A stretch of DNA of 64,000 bases from positions 484,501 through 548,500 of the forward strand of contig NZ_JACJVJ010000001.1 in NCBI RefSeq assembly GCF_014237875.1, written 5' to 3'. The notes under the pieces were generated by a model, which worked only from the letters and a program-made list of their open reading frames with translations, was not told where the DNA came from and did not search any database. The position numbers were made by a program, and so were the translations under genes. Source of the stretch: Parasphingopyxis marina (GTDB taxonomy: Bacteria > Pseudomonadota > Alphaproteobacteria > Sphingomonadales > Sphingomonadaceae). Below are positions 1-8,660 of this stretch, piece after piece; the stretch's first letter is position 1; the number at the start of each line of letters is the position of its first letter.

Positions 1-1
1 G

Positions 2-421
2 ACCGGATCGATGGAGCGCGCGATCGCGGAAACCGACCGGCGCCGCGAAAAGCAGCGCGAATATAATCTGGAGCATGGCATCACGCCGACGACGATCATC
101 CGCAACATCGCCGATATCGTCGCGCACACCGCGTCGAAGGACAGCGTCACGGTCGATACCGGTGACGAGGCGGTCAACAATCTCGTCGGCCATAATCTCC
201 GCGCCCATATCGAAGACCTCGAAAAGCGCATGCAGGCGGCGGCGGCGGATCTGGAGTTCGAGGAGGCCGGCCGGCTGCGCGACGAAATCCGCCGGCTCGA
301 AGCCGAGGAACTGGGCCTGCCAGAGGGCGAGCAGATCGCCCAGCCCAGGGGCCGCGCCACCGAAGGCCGGCCCGGCACCCGCAAGATGCGCTACGGCAAG
401 ACGCAGCGGAAGATGCGCTAG
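2..421 (+). CDS. uvrB: UvrABC system protein B, C-terminal part
   Basis: This is the 3' end of a gene that starts before the window. UvrB is the damage-verifying helicase of nucleotide excision repair; it is loaded by UvrA and recruits UvrC. The visible part starts in the family's terminal helicase segment ([18 protein letters not shown]) and ends with a UVR motif ([24 protein letters not shown], split here for length), the coiled-coil hairpin that binds UvrC. The tail is basic and ends at a TAG. uvrA lies 22 kb away on the other strand, so the two are not in one operon. Confidence 0.95.
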   Translation, partial: TGSMERAIAETDRRREKQREYNLEHGITPTTIIRNIADIVAHTASKDSVTVDTGDEAVNNLVGHNLRAHIEDLEKRMQAAAADLEFEEAGRLRDEIRRLEAEELGLPEGEQIAQPRGRATEGRPGTRKMRYGKTQRKMR

Positions 422-497
422 CCTTCGCGCCGACGCTTGACCTCCGTCCCGCGCGCTCCATAGTCGCGCCTGCAATTTTCGGGGGAGCACCAGCCGC

Positions 498-2012
498 ATG
501 ACCATTTTCCGACCGCTCGCCTTGCTGACGGCCTGCGCCCTTTCCGCCCTCGCCGCCCCGGTCGCGATCGCGCAGGATGCCGCCGCCGAGGGCGAAAGCG
601 CCCAGCCCGCGCCGCCCGAACCGCAGGTCCGCACGCGCGACATGTCGGGCACGTTCGGCGGACAGCGGATCAATTATCGGGTGACGATGCAGGAAAATCT
701 GCTCTCCGCCGAAGACGGCACACCCGAAGCCATGGTCGTCACCACCAGCTATGTGCGCACGCCGCGCGATAGCTCGCGCCCGGTCTTCTTCCTGTTCAAC
801 GGCGGGCCGGGCTCGGGCTCTGTATGGCTGCAGATGGGCGCCTTCGGGCCGGTGCGCGTCGCCATCCCCTCCGACGCGCGCGACGATGGCGGGCCGCCCT
901 ATCCGCTGCTGCCCAATCCCGACAGCCTGCTCGACGTGGCGGATCTCGTCTTCATCGACCCGCCGGGCACCGGCTTCAGCTATCTGCTCGAAGACACCGA
1001 TCCCGAACGCTATTACGGCCTGACCCAGGATGCCGAGGCGGTGGCGCAGGTGATCCGGCGCTGGCTGAACGAAAACGGGCGCTGGAACAGCCCGAAGTTT
1101 CTCGGCGGGGAGAGCTACGGCACCACGCGGACAGCGACCGTCGTCAACCAGCTCGAAGGTTCGACCTACAACGATGTCGGCCTCAACGGGCTGATCCTGA
1201 TCTCCACCATTCTCGATTTCGCCGCGCGCGAACCGACGCCGGGCAACGAAATGGCCTATGTCGTCACCCTGCCCAGCATGGCGACGGCCGCCTATTATCA
1301 CGGCCGCGCCCAGGCCCCTTCCGCCGCCGCCATTGCCGAGGAGGCGCGGCGCTTCGCCATCGGTCCCTATATCACCGCGCTGCTGAAGGGCGCCGACCTG
1401 CCCGCCGACGAACGTGCCAGCGTACGCGCCGAGCTCTCCCGCCTGACCGGGCTTTCCGAAGCCTATCTCGACCGCGCGGACCTGCGCGTGACGTCGCAGC
1501 GCTTCTACAAGGAACTGCTGCGCGACCAGGGGCTGACCGTCGGGCGGCTCGATTCGCGCTATACCGGCACCGATTTCGACGATGCGGGCGAGACTCCCGA
1601 TAATGATCCGAGCTTTTACGGCATCGACGCCGGCTATACCGCCGCGATCAACAGCTGGACGCGCGAGACGCTCGGCTATGAGACCGACCGCGAATATCAG
1701 TCGATCGGCCGGGATCCGGGCCGGCAGTGGGACTGGTCGCTGGGCGACAACGGACGCAACGCCTATCTCAACGTCGCGCCCTATATCGGCCGGGCGATGC
1801 GCGAAAATGCCGGCCTGCGCACCTTCGTGGCGCAGGGCTGGTACGATTTCGCCACGCCCTTTTTCGGCGCCGAACTGTCGCTCAACCGCACCGGTATCCC
1901 GCAGGACCGGGTGGAGTTCCATTATTACGACGCCGGCCACATGATGTATGTGCGCGACGAGGACCGGCACCGTCTGGCCGAGGATATTCGCGCCTTCATC
2001 CGCGCGCGATAG
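498..2012 (+). CDS. S10 family serine carboxypeptidase-like protein, secreted
   Basis: A predicted exported alpha/beta-hydrolase peptidase of 504 residues. The first ~26 residues are a Sec signal ending AIAQ-DA. The oxyanion-side motif NGGPGSG lies near residue 100, the nucleophile elbow GGESYGT places Ser206, GWYDFATPF supplies Asp450 and DAGHMMYV supplies His481. This is the ordered Ser-Asp-His triad of the S10 (carboxypeptidase Y) family. Length fits bacterial S10 members. It stands alone, 76 nt after uvrB. Periplasmic peptide trimming is likely; the substrate cannot be read from sequence. Confidence 0.88.
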   Translation: MTIFRPLALLTACALSALAAPVAIAQDAAAEGESAQPAPPEPQVRTRDMSGTFGGQRINYRVTMQENLLSAEDGTPEAMVVTTSYVRTPRDSSRPVFFLFNGGPGSGSVWLQMGAFGPVRVAIPSDARDDGGPPYPLLPNPDSLLDVADLVFIDPPGTGFSYLLEDTDPERYYGLTQDAEAVAQVIRRWLNENGRWNSPKFLGGESYGTTRTATVVNQLEGSTYNDVGLNGLILISTILDFAAREPTPGNEMAYVVTLPSMATAAYYHGRAQAPSAAAIAEEARRFAIGPYITALLKGADLPADERASVRAELSRLTGLSEAYLDRADLRVTSQRFYKELLRDQGLTVGRLDSRYTGTDFDDAGETPDNDPSFYGIDAGYTAAINSWTRETLGYETDREYQSIGRDPGRQWDWSLGDNGRNAYLNVAPYIGRAMRENAGLRTFVAQGWYDFATPFFGAELSLNRTGIPQDRVEFHYYDAGHMMYVRDEDRHRLAEDIRAFIRAR

Positions 2013-2097
2013 AGAGCCGGTCGATCGCGGGTACCCTCCCTTTTGCTCCCGAAAAATGCTAGGTAAATCCGACTCATAGGGCGCAAGGGGGCACAGG

Positions 2098-2901
2098 GTG
2101 AGCGACGCGGATACCGGCCAGGTCACGGCCAGCGCCGCTGAAATCTACGACACATTCTTCCTGCCCGCGCTGTTCCAGCGCTGGGCGGCGCCGGTCTGCG
2201 AGGCCGCCGATATCCGTCCCGGCGATCATGTGCTCGATGTCGCCTGCGGCACCGGCGTGCTCGCGCTGGAGGCCAAGCGGCGCGCCGGCGACGGCGGTAT
2301 CGTCCGCGGTCTCGACTGCAATGCCGGCATGCTGGCGGTGGCGCGCGGCGCGTCCGCCGACATCGTCTGGGACGAGGGCCGTGCCGAGGCGCTTCCCTTT
2401 GCCGACAACAGCCTCGATGCCGTGGTCAGCCAGTTCGGGCTGATGTTCTTCGAAGATCGCGGCCAGGCGCTTGCGGAGATGTGGCGGGTGCTGCGCCCCG
2501 GCGGAAGGCTGGCGGCGGCGGTCTGGGCGGGGCTCGAACGGGTGCCCGGCTATATGGCGATGGTCACCCTGCTCGATCGGCTGTTCGGCGCCGAAACCGC
2601 CGACGCGCTCTATGCGCCCTATTGTCTGGGCGACGAGAAGGCGCTGGCCCGCCTGTTCGCCGCGGCGGGCATCGCCGATGCGCAGGTGACGCTGCATGGC
2701 GGGCCGGCGATTTTCCCCTCGGTCGCCTCCTGGGTGCATACCGATATCCGGGGCTGGACGCTGGCCGATGCGATCGACGACGCGCAGTTCGCAAGGCTGC
2801 TGGCCGAGGCCGAGACCGAATTCCGGGATTTCGTCGCCGCCGACGGAACCGTTTCCTTCGCCCATCCGGCGCTGATCGTCACCGCTTCCAAGCCCGGCTA
2901 G
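2098..2901 (+). CDS. Class I SAM-dependent methyltransferase
   Basis: A cytosolic methyltransferase of 267 residues. Motif I, VLDVACGTGVL, lies at about residues 44-54, an acidic motif II (GLDCNAGML) follows, and a motif IV/post-I region (SLDAVVSQFGLMFF) and WRVLRPGGRL (motif V) are in the usual order. It resembles the UbiE/Methyltransf_11 group. The start is GTG, because no in-frame ATG precedes motif I. The substrate is unknown; the neighbours (a peptidase and lipoproteins) do not help. Confidence 0.8.
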   Translation: MSDADTGQVTASAAEIYDTFFLPALFQRWAAPVCEAADIRPGDHVLDVACGTGVLALEAKRRAGDGGIVRGLDCNAGMLAVARGASADIVWDEGRAEALPFADNSLDAVVSQFGLMFFEDRGQALAEMWRVLRPGGRLAAAVWAGLERVPGYMAMVTLLDRLFGAETADALYAPYCLGDEKALARLFAAAGIADAQVTLHGGPAIFPSVASWVHTDIRGWTLADAIDDAQFARLLAEAETEFRDFVAADGTVSFAHPALIVTASKPG

Positions 2902-2990
2902 GCGCGGGCGATGGGCCGATTTTCCGTCGCCCTTGCTTGATCTTGCGGCCCATGCGCCCCATTGATGGCTGTATGGAAATCCGTGGAGAA

Positions 2991-3644
2991 ATGATCGTGC
3001 GCCCGCTTGTCCTTTTGGCCCTGACCGGGCTTGCGCTGACGGCCTGTGCGCGAACCGAAACCCCCGACGAGGCGCACAGCGCGGCGCTTGCGGCGCAGGA
3101 AGACTATGACCGGACCGCCGCCGACGCGCGCGGCAGCGGCGAGGACGATATCCTCGACGCCGGTTCCTCGCCCGGGCAGATCGACACCAGCGGTTCGGCG
3201 GCGCTGACGCCGGGCGAATGGACGGTGGTGACCGTCGACGGCGAGCGCATGGCCCGGTTCGGCGAAGAGGGCGAGGCGCCGCGCATCACCATCGCCTGCG
3301 AAATCGGCGGCGGTATCGATGTCCGGCTCGTCGGCATGGCGCCGCAGGGCGGATCGGAAACCGTCTATATCAGCACGCCCGAGGGGGGATCGACCTTCAC
3401 CGCGTCCAATACGATCGGCGACCGGGTCGAGGCCTATATCTCGGTTCCGGCGGCGGCGCCGTTCATCGGCCGCTTGATCGCCGCCAACGGGCCCTACAGC
3501 GTCCGCCTTGGCGGCTCGGCGCGGATAACCTTCCCCGCCTCCGATGTGCTCACCAGCGTCGTGAGTTCCTGCGATCGCCGCGACACCGCCGTCACCGCAA
3601 CCGAAGCCGGCACTGTGGTTCCCGCCGCCGGGGAGGAGGAATGA
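2991..3644 (+). CDS. Putative lipoprotein, first of three tandem paralogues
   Basis: A predicted outer-membrane or periplasmic lipoprotein with the signal MIVRPLVLLALTGLALTAC and lipobox LTAC. The GGAG at 2985-2988 is only 2 nt from the ATG at 2991 but 8 nt from a GTG at 2997, so the true start may be 2997. The mature part is acidic, then carries the pattern PGEWTVV...RFGEEGE...ITIACEIGGG and ends ...VVSSCDRR. The same pattern occurs in the next two genes. The stop overlaps the next start (ATGA), so the genes are translationally coupled. No known domain is recognised. Confidence 0.7.
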   Translation: MIVRPLVLLALTGLALTACARTETPDEAHSAALAAQEDYDRTAADARGSGEDDILDAGSSPGQIDTSGSAALTPGEWTVVTVDGERMARFGEEGEAPRITIACEIGGGIDVRLVGMAPQGGSETVYISTPEGGSTFTASNTIGDRVEAYISVPAAAPFIGRLIAANGPYSVRLGGSARITFPASDVLTSVVSSCDRRDTAVTATEAGTVVPAAGEEE

Positions 3645-4150
3645 TGCTCCGGCCGCTGCTCGCCCTATTGGCCGGGACGGCCGGAAGTTTCGTCGCCCTG
3701 TCCGCCTGTTCGGCGCAGGTGCCGTCGGCCGACGCTCCGGAGGCCGAAAGCGCGCCGGGCTGGCAGGATGCGCCGCTGGCCGCCGGAACCTGGGTGTATC
3801 GGCAGGACGATCGCGGTTCGGTGGCGCTGTTCGGCGAACCGGAGAGCGAAGCCGTGTTCCTCGTCCGCTGCGCGCTGGCCGAGCGACGCATCTATTTCTC
3901 GCGCGAAGGCACGCTCGAAGGCGGGGGGACGATGACGATCAGCACCACGCACGGCGCGAAAAGCTATCCGGCGCAGGGCGGCACCGGCGCCTTGCCCTAT
4001 GCCGTGGCGGCCGCCGAAGCGCGCGACGATTTTCTCGACAAGATGGCCTTCACCCGCGGCCGCATCGCGGTGTCTGTAAACGGTATGCCGCTGGTCGCCA
4101 TACCCAACTGGCCCGAGATGATCCGGGTGTTCGAGGATTGCCGCGCCTGA
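3641..4150 (+). CDS. Putative lipoprotein, second of three tandem paralogues
   Basis: A predicted exported protein of 169 residues. It starts at an ATGATG that follows GGAGGAGGA and overlaps the previous stop by 4 nt. The N-terminus is hydrophobic and ends LSAC-SAQ, a plausible lipobox. The mature region has AAGTWVYRQD...ALFGEPE...FLVRCALAERRI and ends MIRVFEDCRA, which parallels the genes on both sides, including two conserved cysteines about 100 residues apart. The function is unknown. Confidence 0.7.
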   Translation: MMLRPLLALLAGTAGSFVALSACSAQVPSADAPEAESAPGWQDAPLAAGTWVYRQDDRGSVALFGEPESEAVFLVRCALAERRIYFSREGTLEGGGTMTISTTHGAKSYPAQGGTGALPYAVAAAEARDDFLDKMAFTRGRIAVSVNGMPLVAIPNWPEMIRVFEDCRA

Positions 4151-4238
4151 GCGATGCGCCGGCCGTGGATGCCGTAAAATTGTAACATTGCCGTGCAATG
4201 CGGCGCTCTTTCGCAATGCCCGAAGGGAGCGACGAGGA

Positions 4239-4769
4239 ATGACCAAGCGTATCTGGAGCGCGTTGCCGCTCGCCCTGGCCCTGGTGGCCTGCGGCGGGGG
4301 CGAAGAGGCGGTTACCGAACCGGCGGCGCTGGAGCTGACGCCCGGCAGCTGGGCCGCGAACGACGAGCAGGCGAGCTTCGCCGATCTCGAGGGCAATCTC
4401 CTCGCGACCTTTCGCTGCGACACGGCCAGCGCCGAGCTGATCCTCGAAGCCCCGGGCGATTTTCCCGACGGCGCCCGCCCGGCGATGCTGTTGCGGGCGG
4501 GGGACTTCATGCACGGGGTCGATCCGGTCGAAGTTCGTGGCGACGCATCGGGGCCGATAAAGGTGGCGCGGCTCCCCTCGGGCGGGCCGATTTCGCGCAC
4601 ATTGATGACGACGAATGCGCCGATGACCATCGAAACCGAGAGCGCGCCGGCGGTGATGCTGGAGAATGGCGAAGCGCTTCAGGGCTTCCTGGAACGTTGC
4701 GCTAACGAAACAGGCCAGGAAACAAGCGCGATTGCGCGGGCCGGCGCGTCATCCGAAGGCGGTGAATAA
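4239..4769 (+). CDS. Putative lipoprotein, third of three tandem paralogues
   Basis: A predicted lipoprotein of 176 residues with the signal MTKRIWSALPLALALVAC and GGGEE after the lipid cysteine. The start is preceded by GACGAGG. The body repeats the scheme of the two preceding genes: TPGSWAAND...ADLEGNLLATFRCD, a hydrophobic beta-rich middle, then ALQGFLERCAN. An 88-nt gap separates it from the second paralogue, so it may be in the same transcript. The function is unknown. Confidence 0.68.
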   Translation: MTKRIWSALPLALALVACGGGEEAVTEPAALELTPGSWAANDEQASFADLEGNLLATFRCDTASAELILEAPGDFPDGARPAMLLRAGDFMHGVDPVEVRGDASGPIKVARLPSGGPISRTLMTTNAPMTIETESAPAVMLENGEALQGFLERCANETGQETSAIARAGASSEGGE

Positions 4770-4886
4770 AAAACGCCGCCTGTTTCAGGCAGCGAGCGGA
4801 TGAGAATCGCTCAAAAAAAAATGAAAAACAAGCCTTGTTCGCGACTCGCGGTTGATTCAATGATTCGCCTTGAGTTCAACAGCGCG

Positions 4887-4900
4887 AAAGGAGGTGATCC
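4887..4900 (+). promoter_or_regulatory. Extended Shine-Dalgarno, 14 nt
   Basis: AAAGGAGGTGATCC is the exact reverse complement of the usual alphaproteobacterial 16S rRNA 3' end (GGATCACCTCCTTT). The GGAGG core is 7 nt from the ATG at 4902. Ordinary genes use 4-7 nt of this complement. Confidence 0.7.
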
Positions 4901-4901
4901 G

Positions 4902-4958
4902 ATGTCTCATGGTTCAGCAAGGGGGTCGGTTCAGCCGTTTCGGGAGGCGCGGGGCTAG
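4902..4958 (+). CDS. 18-codon small ORF (leader-like peptide)
   Basis: ATG to TAG, encoding MSHGSARGSVQPFREARG. It is supported by the 14-nt perfect Shine-Dalgarno at optimal spacing and by the hairpins and Rho-independent terminator that follow directly. No gene lies downstream on this strand (the next gene is convergent), so this is a stand-alone short mRNA or a dual-function small RNA rather than an attenuator. The peptide is basic and has no membrane segment. I do not recognise a family. Confidence 0.5.
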   Translation: MSHGSARGSVQPFREARG

Positions 4959-4968
4959 CACCCGCCAA

Positions 4969-5038
4969 GGTCTTCCGGGCCGGACTCCGGCCGCTGACCA
5001 TGTAAGAGGCCGCCGGGCATTGCCCCGGCGGCCTTTTT
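4969..5038 (+). terminator. Stem-loop plus Rho-independent terminator of the small transcript
   Basis: Two hairpins follow the 18-codon ORF. The first spans 4969-4999 (GGTC/GACC outer arms around GGCCGG/CCGGCC). The second is a perfect 10-bp stem, GGCCGCCGGG (5008-5017) with CCCGGCGGCC (5024-5033), followed by TTTTT. This is a textbook terminator for the + strand. It may also stop leftward transcription from the convergent desaturase operon, but the tract is weaker on that side. Confidence 0.85.
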
Positions 5039-5092
5039 CATAGGAGCCGGCGCAACGATTTCGCCGCGGCGAAATTCTGACCCGGAATCCCG

Positions 5093-5860
5093 TTAGCCCC
5101 GCCTTCGGAACGGATAGGCGAGTAGCCCGCCGAAGCCCAAATCATGTTCGCCCTCCACGCCGATCGCCATGCCGATCGTGCGCGGCCTTGGATTGGCCGA
5201 TCGGAACAGCCGGTCCCATAGCGAGAGTATCGCGCAATAATTGCTGTCGGTATCGGCGCGCCGATTGTGGTGATGCCGCCAATGGATGGCCGGCGTCACG
5301 ATCAGGTGCGAAAGCGCGCGTTCGAACCGTTCCGGAAGCCGGATGTTCGAATGGTGGAAGACGGCGTTGGCGGTCAGGATCGCCTCGAACAGCAGCAAGG
5401 TCGCCGGGCCGATGCCGAGGATCAGGGCGGGGACCAGCCGCGCCGCCGCCGAGATCAGGATTTCGCCGAGATGGAAGCGAAAGGCGGAGCTCGCATCGAG
5501 ATGCTCGTCGAGATGATGCGGGGCGTGGAAGCGCCAGAGCAGCGGGATTTCGTGATAGGCGCGGTGCATTCCGTAGGTCCAGATATCGAGCGCCAGCAGC
5601 TGGACGATCAGCGCTCCGGCCGCGCCGAGCGCCGCGAGCGGCACCAGCGGCTCGATCCCCGATGCGATCCGCCCGGTCAGGATCAGCAGCAGCGGCGCGG
5701 TCGTCAGCGCGATCACCCCGAGGCCGAAATTGCGTGCGATCCGGCGGCAATTGCCCGGAGGCGTCCTTTCCGCTGCGAACAGCCGTTCGAGCAGGAAGAC
5801 GAGCGCGATCCAGAGGGCGAGCGCTATGGTCGGGGCAGAGCCGGTGAGGATGCCGTTCAT
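5093..5860 (-). CDS. Sterol desaturase / fatty acid hydroxylase family membrane protein
   Basis: A 255-residue integral membrane di-iron oxygenase of the FA_hydroxylase superfamily. The histidine clusters are HRAYH, HAPHHLDEH, HHSN and HWRHHHN, in the family's order, between about four hydrophobic segments. The substrate (a lipid, carotenoid or sterol-like molecule) cannot be decided. It is the last gene of a three-gene leftward operon; its ATG overlaps the stop of the gene before by 3 nt (TCAT on the + strand), so it is translationally coupled. Confidence 0.85.
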   Translation of the reverse strand: MNGILTGSAPTIALALWIALVFLLERLFAAERTPPGNCRRIARNFGLGVIALTTAPLLLILTGRIASGIEPLVPLAALGAAGALIVQLLALDIWTYGMHRAYHEIPLLWRFHAPHHLDEHLDASSAFRFHLGEILISAAARLVPALILGIGPATLLLFEAILTANAVFHHSNIRLPERFERALSHLIVTPAIHWRHHHNRRADTDSNYCAILSLWDRLFRSANPRPRTIGMAIGVEGEHDLGFGGLLAYPFRRRG

Positions 5861-6264
5861 GCGCCGCGGAAGCGCCGCGCGATCCGTGCCTGCCAGAGCA
5901 TGAGCAGCGGTACGACGCCCAGCTCCATCGCCAGGCCGAAGCGATGGCCCGCGCCCGGCCAGCCATATTGCGCGGCCGACAGCGCCCGGGCGAGCCCGCC
6001 CGCGACCACCATCGCCCCGAGCAGGCGGAACAGGGCGGTCTTGCGTTCCACCCCCGGGATGCAGCTTGCAAAGGCGAGGCCCATGACCAGAAAGATGCCC
6101 GAAAGATAGCGGAAATGGCTGTCCAGATCGCGCGCCGGCGGATTGTCGACGCCCGAAAGTATCGCCGGGCCGGCGATCACGCTCGCCGCGCCCATCAGGA
6201 TCGGCACCAGGCAGGCGAAGGCGATGGCCGTCTGCAAAACGCGCTTTTCGCCGTCCCGCGTCAT
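5857..6264 (-). CDS. DUF4345 family membrane protein
   Basis: A 135-residue protein with four hydrophobic segments. The sequence LDSHFRYLSGIFLVMGL in the second helix and LAMELGVVPLLMLWQ near the end match the DUF4345 pattern as I know it. The start MTRDGEKRV overlaps the stop of the upstream DUF2721 gene by 4 nt. It is the middle gene of the operon with the desaturase-like enzyme. No function has been established for the family. Confidence 0.75.
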   Translation of the reverse strand: MTRDGEKRVLQTAIAFACLVPILMGAASVIAGPAILSGVDNPPARDLDSHFRYLSGIFLVMGLAFASCIPGVERKTALFRLLGAMVVAGGLARALSAAQYGWPGAGHRFGLAMELGVVPLLMLWQARIARRFRGA

Positions 6265-6719
6265 TGGCGGCTGCGCGGACCGATCAGGTCGGTCCGGACA
6301 TGGATCGCCTTGTTGGCGAGCCGCACCTCGTAGAGGAAGAGGATCAGCCCGGTTACCAGCAGCGCCATCACCGCGACGAAGGCGATAGCGATCGAGACCC
6401 CGAAATCGACGGCGGCGAAGCGCGTGACGAACAGGCTCGCGACCACGAGGCAGACGCCGATCATCGCCGCGGTTCCGAAAAAGACGGACCAGTTGACGAT
6501 CGTCATCCGCCGGTCGAGCAGGCGCAATTCCTCGACACAGGCCGCGTCTTCGGGGCGCGGTACGGCGGGAATGCGCTCGGCGAGCTCGCGGGCCCGGTCG
6601 ATAACCCGGGCGAGGCGGCCGGCGGCGAGCACGAGGAACTGCCCGATGCCGACCAGCAGGAAGGCCGGCGCAAGCGCGAGATCGATCAGCACGGCGATGT
6701 CCGCGGGCATCTGGTTCAT
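6261..6719 (-). CDS. DUF2721 family membrane protein
   Basis: A 152-residue protein: one N-terminal hydrophobic segment, a cytosolic stretch with ARVIDRARELAERIP and EELRLLDRRM, then two membrane helices. This layout and the RxxxVIDRxR motif are typical of DUF2721. It is the first gene of the leftward operon 6719-5093. The function is unknown. Confidence 0.72.
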   Translation of the reverse strand: MNQMPADIAVLIDLALAPAFLLVGIGQFLVLAAGRLARVIDRARELAERIPAVPRPEDAACVEELRLLDRRMTIVNWSVFFGTAAMIGVCLVVASLFVTRFAAVDFGVSIAIAFVAVMALLVTGLILFLYEVRLANKAIHVRTDLIGPRSRQ

Positions 6720-6854
6720 GGCCGCTACCCTTCCCGCACCGGGCCGGGTGGGTCAAGCATTTGCAAAATGTCGGCAAAAGCGATGGGTGCGGCAGGATTT
6801 CTTATGGTGCGGGCACTGGCGCTCGCGCGCGCTTTCGCCCATGGGACTGCGACA

Positions 6855-8099
6855 ATGACTGATACTCAAGGGGCAACCGGGCCTTCCGAGCAGCTCGGCT
6901 TTCGTGAATTCGTGGCGATGATGGCGGCAATGATGGCGCTGATCGCGCTCGCCATCGATGCCATGCTGCCCGCGCTTCCCGATATCGGCCAATCGCTTGC
7001 GGTGACCGACGACAATGAGCGGCAATGGATCATCGCCATCTTCATGATGGGCTTCGGCGTGACCCAGCTCATCTATGGCACGCTGTCCGATCGTTTCGGC
7101 CGCAAACGGGTGCTGTTGACGGGCGTGGCGCTCTATATCGTCTTTTCGGTGGTGTGCGCGCTGGCGCCGACCTTCGAGCTGCTGCTCATCTCGCGCTTCC
7201 TGGCGGGCGCCGCGCTCGCCGTCAGCCGGGTGCTCGTCATCTCGATCGTCAGGGACTGTTTTGTCGGCCGCCACATGGCCCGCGTCATGAGCCTCGTTTT
7301 CATCGTCTTCATGGGCGCGCCGGTGCTGGCGCCGGCGATCGGGCAGATCATCCTTTTCTTTGCGCCGTGGCGCTGGATTTTCGGGATGCTCGCCATTGCC
7401 GGCTCGGCCGTGTTCGTCTGGGTCGCGTTGCGGCTCCCCGAAACGCTGGCCGTCGAAGACCGACTGCCGCTCAGCTTCGCCCGCGTCGCGCAGAACTGGA
7501 AGCGTGCGCTCACCGAGCGCTATTCGCTCGGCTATACGCTGGGCTTCACCATGTTCCAGGGCGCGCTGGTCGGCTTCATCACGTCGGCCCAGCAGATCTT
7601 TTTCGAAGTGTTCGATGCCGAGCTGCTCTTCACCCCGGTCTTCGCGATGGTCGCCGGGGCGATGGCGCTCGCCAACTGGCAGAATTCGCGGCTGGTGATT
7701 CGGCTCGGTACGCGCTTCCTCGCCCATTGGGCGCTGATCGGCTTTATCGGTTTCGCGGCTATCCACCTCGCCTTTGCGATGAGCGGCTATGAGACGATCT
7801 ACAGCTTCGCCATCCTGCAGGCGTTGACTATGGGATGTTTCGGCCTTGCCAGCTCCAATTTCGGCGCGATGGCGATGAACAATATGGGCCATATCGCCGG
7901 CAGCGCCGCTTCGGTGCAGGGCTTCGTCGCCACCGTATTCGGCTCGTTGATCGGGATTTCCATCGGCCAGAGCTATGACGGCACCACCGTGCCGATGATC
8001 GGCGGATTCCTGACCTGCGGCCTGCTGGCGCTGGCGATCGTCTTCTTCACCGAGAAGGGCAAATTGTTCGGCGACACTGTGGACCCCGATCTCGGCTAG
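6855..8099 (+). CDS. MFS multidrug efflux transporter, Bcr/CflA family
   Basis: A 414-residue inner-membrane proton antiporter with 12 predicted helices. The first helix carries the Bcr/CflA hallmark ALAIDAMLPALPDI, and motif A (YGTLSDRFGRKRVLLTG) follows helix 2. SRVLVISIVRD matches motif C-like helix 4/5 of this drug:H+ family. The start at 6855 (MTDTQG) gives the usual short N-terminus; in-frame ATGs at 6783 and 6804 would add an arginine-rich stretch not expected in the family. It is transcribed alone and diverges from the DUF2721 operon. Confidence 0.88.
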   Translation: MTDTQGATGPSEQLGFREFVAMMAAMMALIALAIDAMLPALPDIGQSLAVTDDNERQWIIAIFMMGFGVTQLIYGTLSDRFGRKRVLLTGVALYIVFSVVCALAPTFELLLISRFLAGAALAVSRVLVISIVRDCFVGRHMARVMSLVFIVFMGAPVLAPAIGQIILFFAPWRWIFGMLAIAGSAVFVWVALRLPETLAVEDRLPLSFARVAQNWKRALTERYSLGYTLGFTMFQGALVGFITSAQQIFFEVFDAELLFTPVFAMVAGAMALANWQNSRLVIRLGTRFLAHWALIGFIGFAAIHLAFAMSGYETIYSFAILQALTMGCFGLASSNFGAMAMNNMGHIAGSAASVQGFVATVFGSLIGISIGQSYDGTTVPMIGGFLTCGLLALAIVFFTEKGKLFGDTVDPDLG

Positions 8100-8250
8100 G
8101 GCGTTCCGCCGGTTAACGGATATTAACGCGTGCAAAACCGGAAATCACGGATGCGGCAATTCGGCTTGCCGGATTGCTGCGCCGCAACATATGATTGGCA
8201 CACATAACAAACAGGGGATCCTAGAGGCATTCGACATAGGGAGATGACTT

Positions 8251-8550
8251 ATGAGAATGCTATTTTCCGCCATCGTCGCTTCGACGATCCTGATGAGCGC
8301 CCCGTCCCACGCCGAACCCGGCGAGCACAGCTTCGAATATGACGGCGTTTCCTACACATATACCGAAACCGTGGACGGCGATCGGACGATCCTGCGCGGC
8401 ACGGCGTCTCCAGGCGGCTCGTTCCGCCTGATTATCGAGGATGGAATCGTCAGGGGCTATTCCGGTGTCGGACGCGTCCATTTTTCGGTCGCCGAAGCCT
8501 ATGCGATGGCCGGTGCCGATCTCGTCGAGCTAGCATCGACCGACGATTGA
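8251..8550 (+). CDS. Small secreted protein, unknown
   Basis: A 99-residue protein with a clear Sec signal (MRMLFSAIVASTILMSAPSHA-EP). GGAGATGACTT precedes the ATG. The mature part of about 78 residues is acidic and beta-like (FEYDGVSYTYTETVDGDRTI). No family is recognised. A perfect 12-bp hairpin follows the stop codon, so it is probably monocistronic. Confidence 0.65.
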   Translation: MRMLFSAIVASTILMSAPSHAEPGEHSFEYDGVSYTYTETVDGDRTILRGTASPGGSFRLIIEDGIVRGYSGVGRVHFSVAEAYAMAGADLVELASTDD

Positions 8551-8557
8551 GCCATGT

Positions 8558-8593
8558 CCGCATGGCCGCCGCCTTCCTGTAGCGGCCATGCGG
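8558..8593 (+). terminator. Hairpin after the small secreted protein gene
   Basis: A perfect 12-bp stem, CCGCATGGCCGC (8558-8569) with GCGGCCATGCGG (8582-8593), begins 7 nt after the stop. No T-tract follows, so it may act as an mRNA 3' stabiliser or a weak terminator. Confidence 0.45.
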
Positions 8594-8660
8594 GCCTGCT
8601 CCCGATAGCCGTGCCCTAGCTCGCTGGCGTTTGAGCGCCGGTGCTTCTATCGCTTCGCCC

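Noticed and set aside
174-2126. Long open frame antisense to the S10 peptidase
   Set aside because: Low-complexity Arg/Gly/Ala translation with no domain; it lies opposite a gene with a full catalytic triad. High GC produces such frames.
4787-4822. Terminator after the third lipoprotein gene
   Set aside because: A hairpin (GAGCG/CGCTC) is followed by an A-run, not a T-run, on the + strand; on the minus strand the T-run comes before the hairpin.
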